Shown piece after piece: positions 5,607 to 6,076 of a DNA stretch of 6,076 bases. How positions within the stretch are numbered: position 1 is the stretch's first letter; each line of letters opens with the position of its first letter. The translations under genes and the position numbers were made by a program. The notes beneath the pieces are model-generated. The model made no database searches and had not been told where the DNA came from. It was given only the letters and a program-made list of their open reading frames with translations. Source of the DNA: an uncultured Polyangiaceae bacterium (lineage in GTDB: Bacteria; Myxococcota_A; Polyangia; Polyangiales; Houyiibacteriaceae); contig CAMYJN010000167.1 in the NCBI GenBank assembly GCA_947258625.1, positions 1 through 6,076 of the forward strand, in the 5' to 3' direction.

Positions 5607-6076
5607 CTAGAGCGTGCTTTGAAAGAACCGCCACGCCGCCGTGGCGGCGTTGATGTCTTGGCTGGTCGGTCCGATCATGTGTTTGGGTAGGTATTGCCAG
5701 CCGGACGGCCAGGTGTGACCCGCACCCTCTACGGCGAAGAGCTCGACTTTGGTGCCCTCCGCACAGCCCGTAGCCTTGTGCCGCTCGATTCGGGTTCCGT
5801 CGGTGGGAACGAAATCGGGGATCTTCGACACGGCGACGTCCGTGCAGCCGTCATGGCGTCTCCAAAACGAGAAAGTTCGCTCGACCGAAAGCACCCGACC
5901 GAGCTTCTGACCACCGAACTGCACCATCCCTCCGTCCCAGGGCACGATCGGGTCCTCCGTCCCGTTGATCATCAGGGCTGACAACGGTTCTTTACCACAA
6001 CGCCAGCGCCTGCGTGCGATGTCGTAGGGCATCGCGCCGATGATCGCTGCAAACCCCCGGAGCTTTTTGGTCTGCT
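5607..6076 (-). CDS. Secreted alpha/beta-hydrolase of the PHB depolymerase / feruloyl esterase (LpqC-like) family, C-terminal part
   Basis: The frame is open on the - strand from the window edge to a TAG at 5609-5607, about 156 visible residues. The internal ATG at 6032 is not the start: the upstream codons (QTKKLRGFAAIIGA, then MPYD) continue the family's 'F-A-A-i-x-x-x-x-A-m-P' strand that follows the nucleophile. Two parts of the catalytic triad can be seen: the Asp of NGTEDPIVPWDGG (5954-5952) and the His of GAGHTWPSG (5717-5715). The GxSxG serine motif lies outside the window. Two conserved-looking Cys (in HDGCTDV and ATGCAEG) probably form a disulfide, fitting an exported enzyme. The family hydrolyses esters such as poly(3-hydroxybutyrate) or feruloyl-polysaccharide links; which one applies here cannot be told. 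The Kazal-like lipoprotein gene follows by 12 nt. Confidence 0.85.
   Translation of the reverse strand, partial: QTKKLRGFAAIIGAMPYDIARRRWRCGKEPLSALMINGTEDPIVPWDGGMVQFGGQKLGRVLSVERTFSFWRRHDGCTDVAVSKIPDFVPTDGTRIERHKATGCAEGTKVELFAVEGAGHTWPSGWQYLPKHMIGPTSQDINAATAAWRFFQSTL

Noticed and set aside
5694..5981. A 95-codon + strand frame opposite the esterase
   Set aside because: The - strand frame carries the conserved Asp and His motifs of the esterase; this frame is its antisense shadow.

Overview
The window looks like chromosomal DNA of a didermic (Gram-negative) bacterium. An uncultured or marine member of the Myxococcota (old Deltaproteobacteria) is the best guess. The reasons are dense coding with moderately high G+C (about 60% by eye), TonB-type outer-membrane transport, Gly-rich lipoproteins, and a short Cys-rich Kazal-type lipoprotein next to a secreted LpqC-like esterase, a mix common in that phylum. 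No rRNA or other taxonomic marker is present, so this is inference.

Left two thirds (1-4950, + strand): three genes in one direction with short gaps (54 nt and 33 nt). They are the C-terminal part of an ExbD/TolR-type energy-coupling protein, a 1062-residue TonB-dependent outer-membrane receptor, and a Gly-linked lipoprotein of the parallel beta-helix family often found beside such receptors. Together they read as an outer-membrane uptake unit: ExbD helps harness the proton gradient, the receptor is the gated barrel, and the lipoprotein is a probable surface or accessory partner. This resembles the logic of SusC/SusD but uses an unrelated beta-helix partner. The substrate cannot be read from the sequence. 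The receptor has an unusual 130-residue acidic, Pro/Lys-rich segment between its signal peptide and its carboxypeptidase-regulatory-like domain.

Middle (4951-5180): a convergent intergenic region with two strong hairpins. The first (4991-5020) is a perfect 10-bp stem followed by a T-rich tract and is the likely end of the + strand operon. The second (5148-5177) abuts the stop codon of the opposing gene.

Right end (5181-6076, - strand): an esterase/depolymerase gene whose 5' end lies outside the window is followed, 12 nt after its stop, by a small Cys-rich Kazal-like lipoprotein gene. These two probably form a separate operon converging on the first.

No CRISPR array, insertion sequence, tRNA, rRNA, riboswitch or phage gene was seen. 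The most interesting content is the receptor/beta-helix lipoprotein pair with its odd N-terminal extension, and the non-classical Kazal-like lipoprotein.
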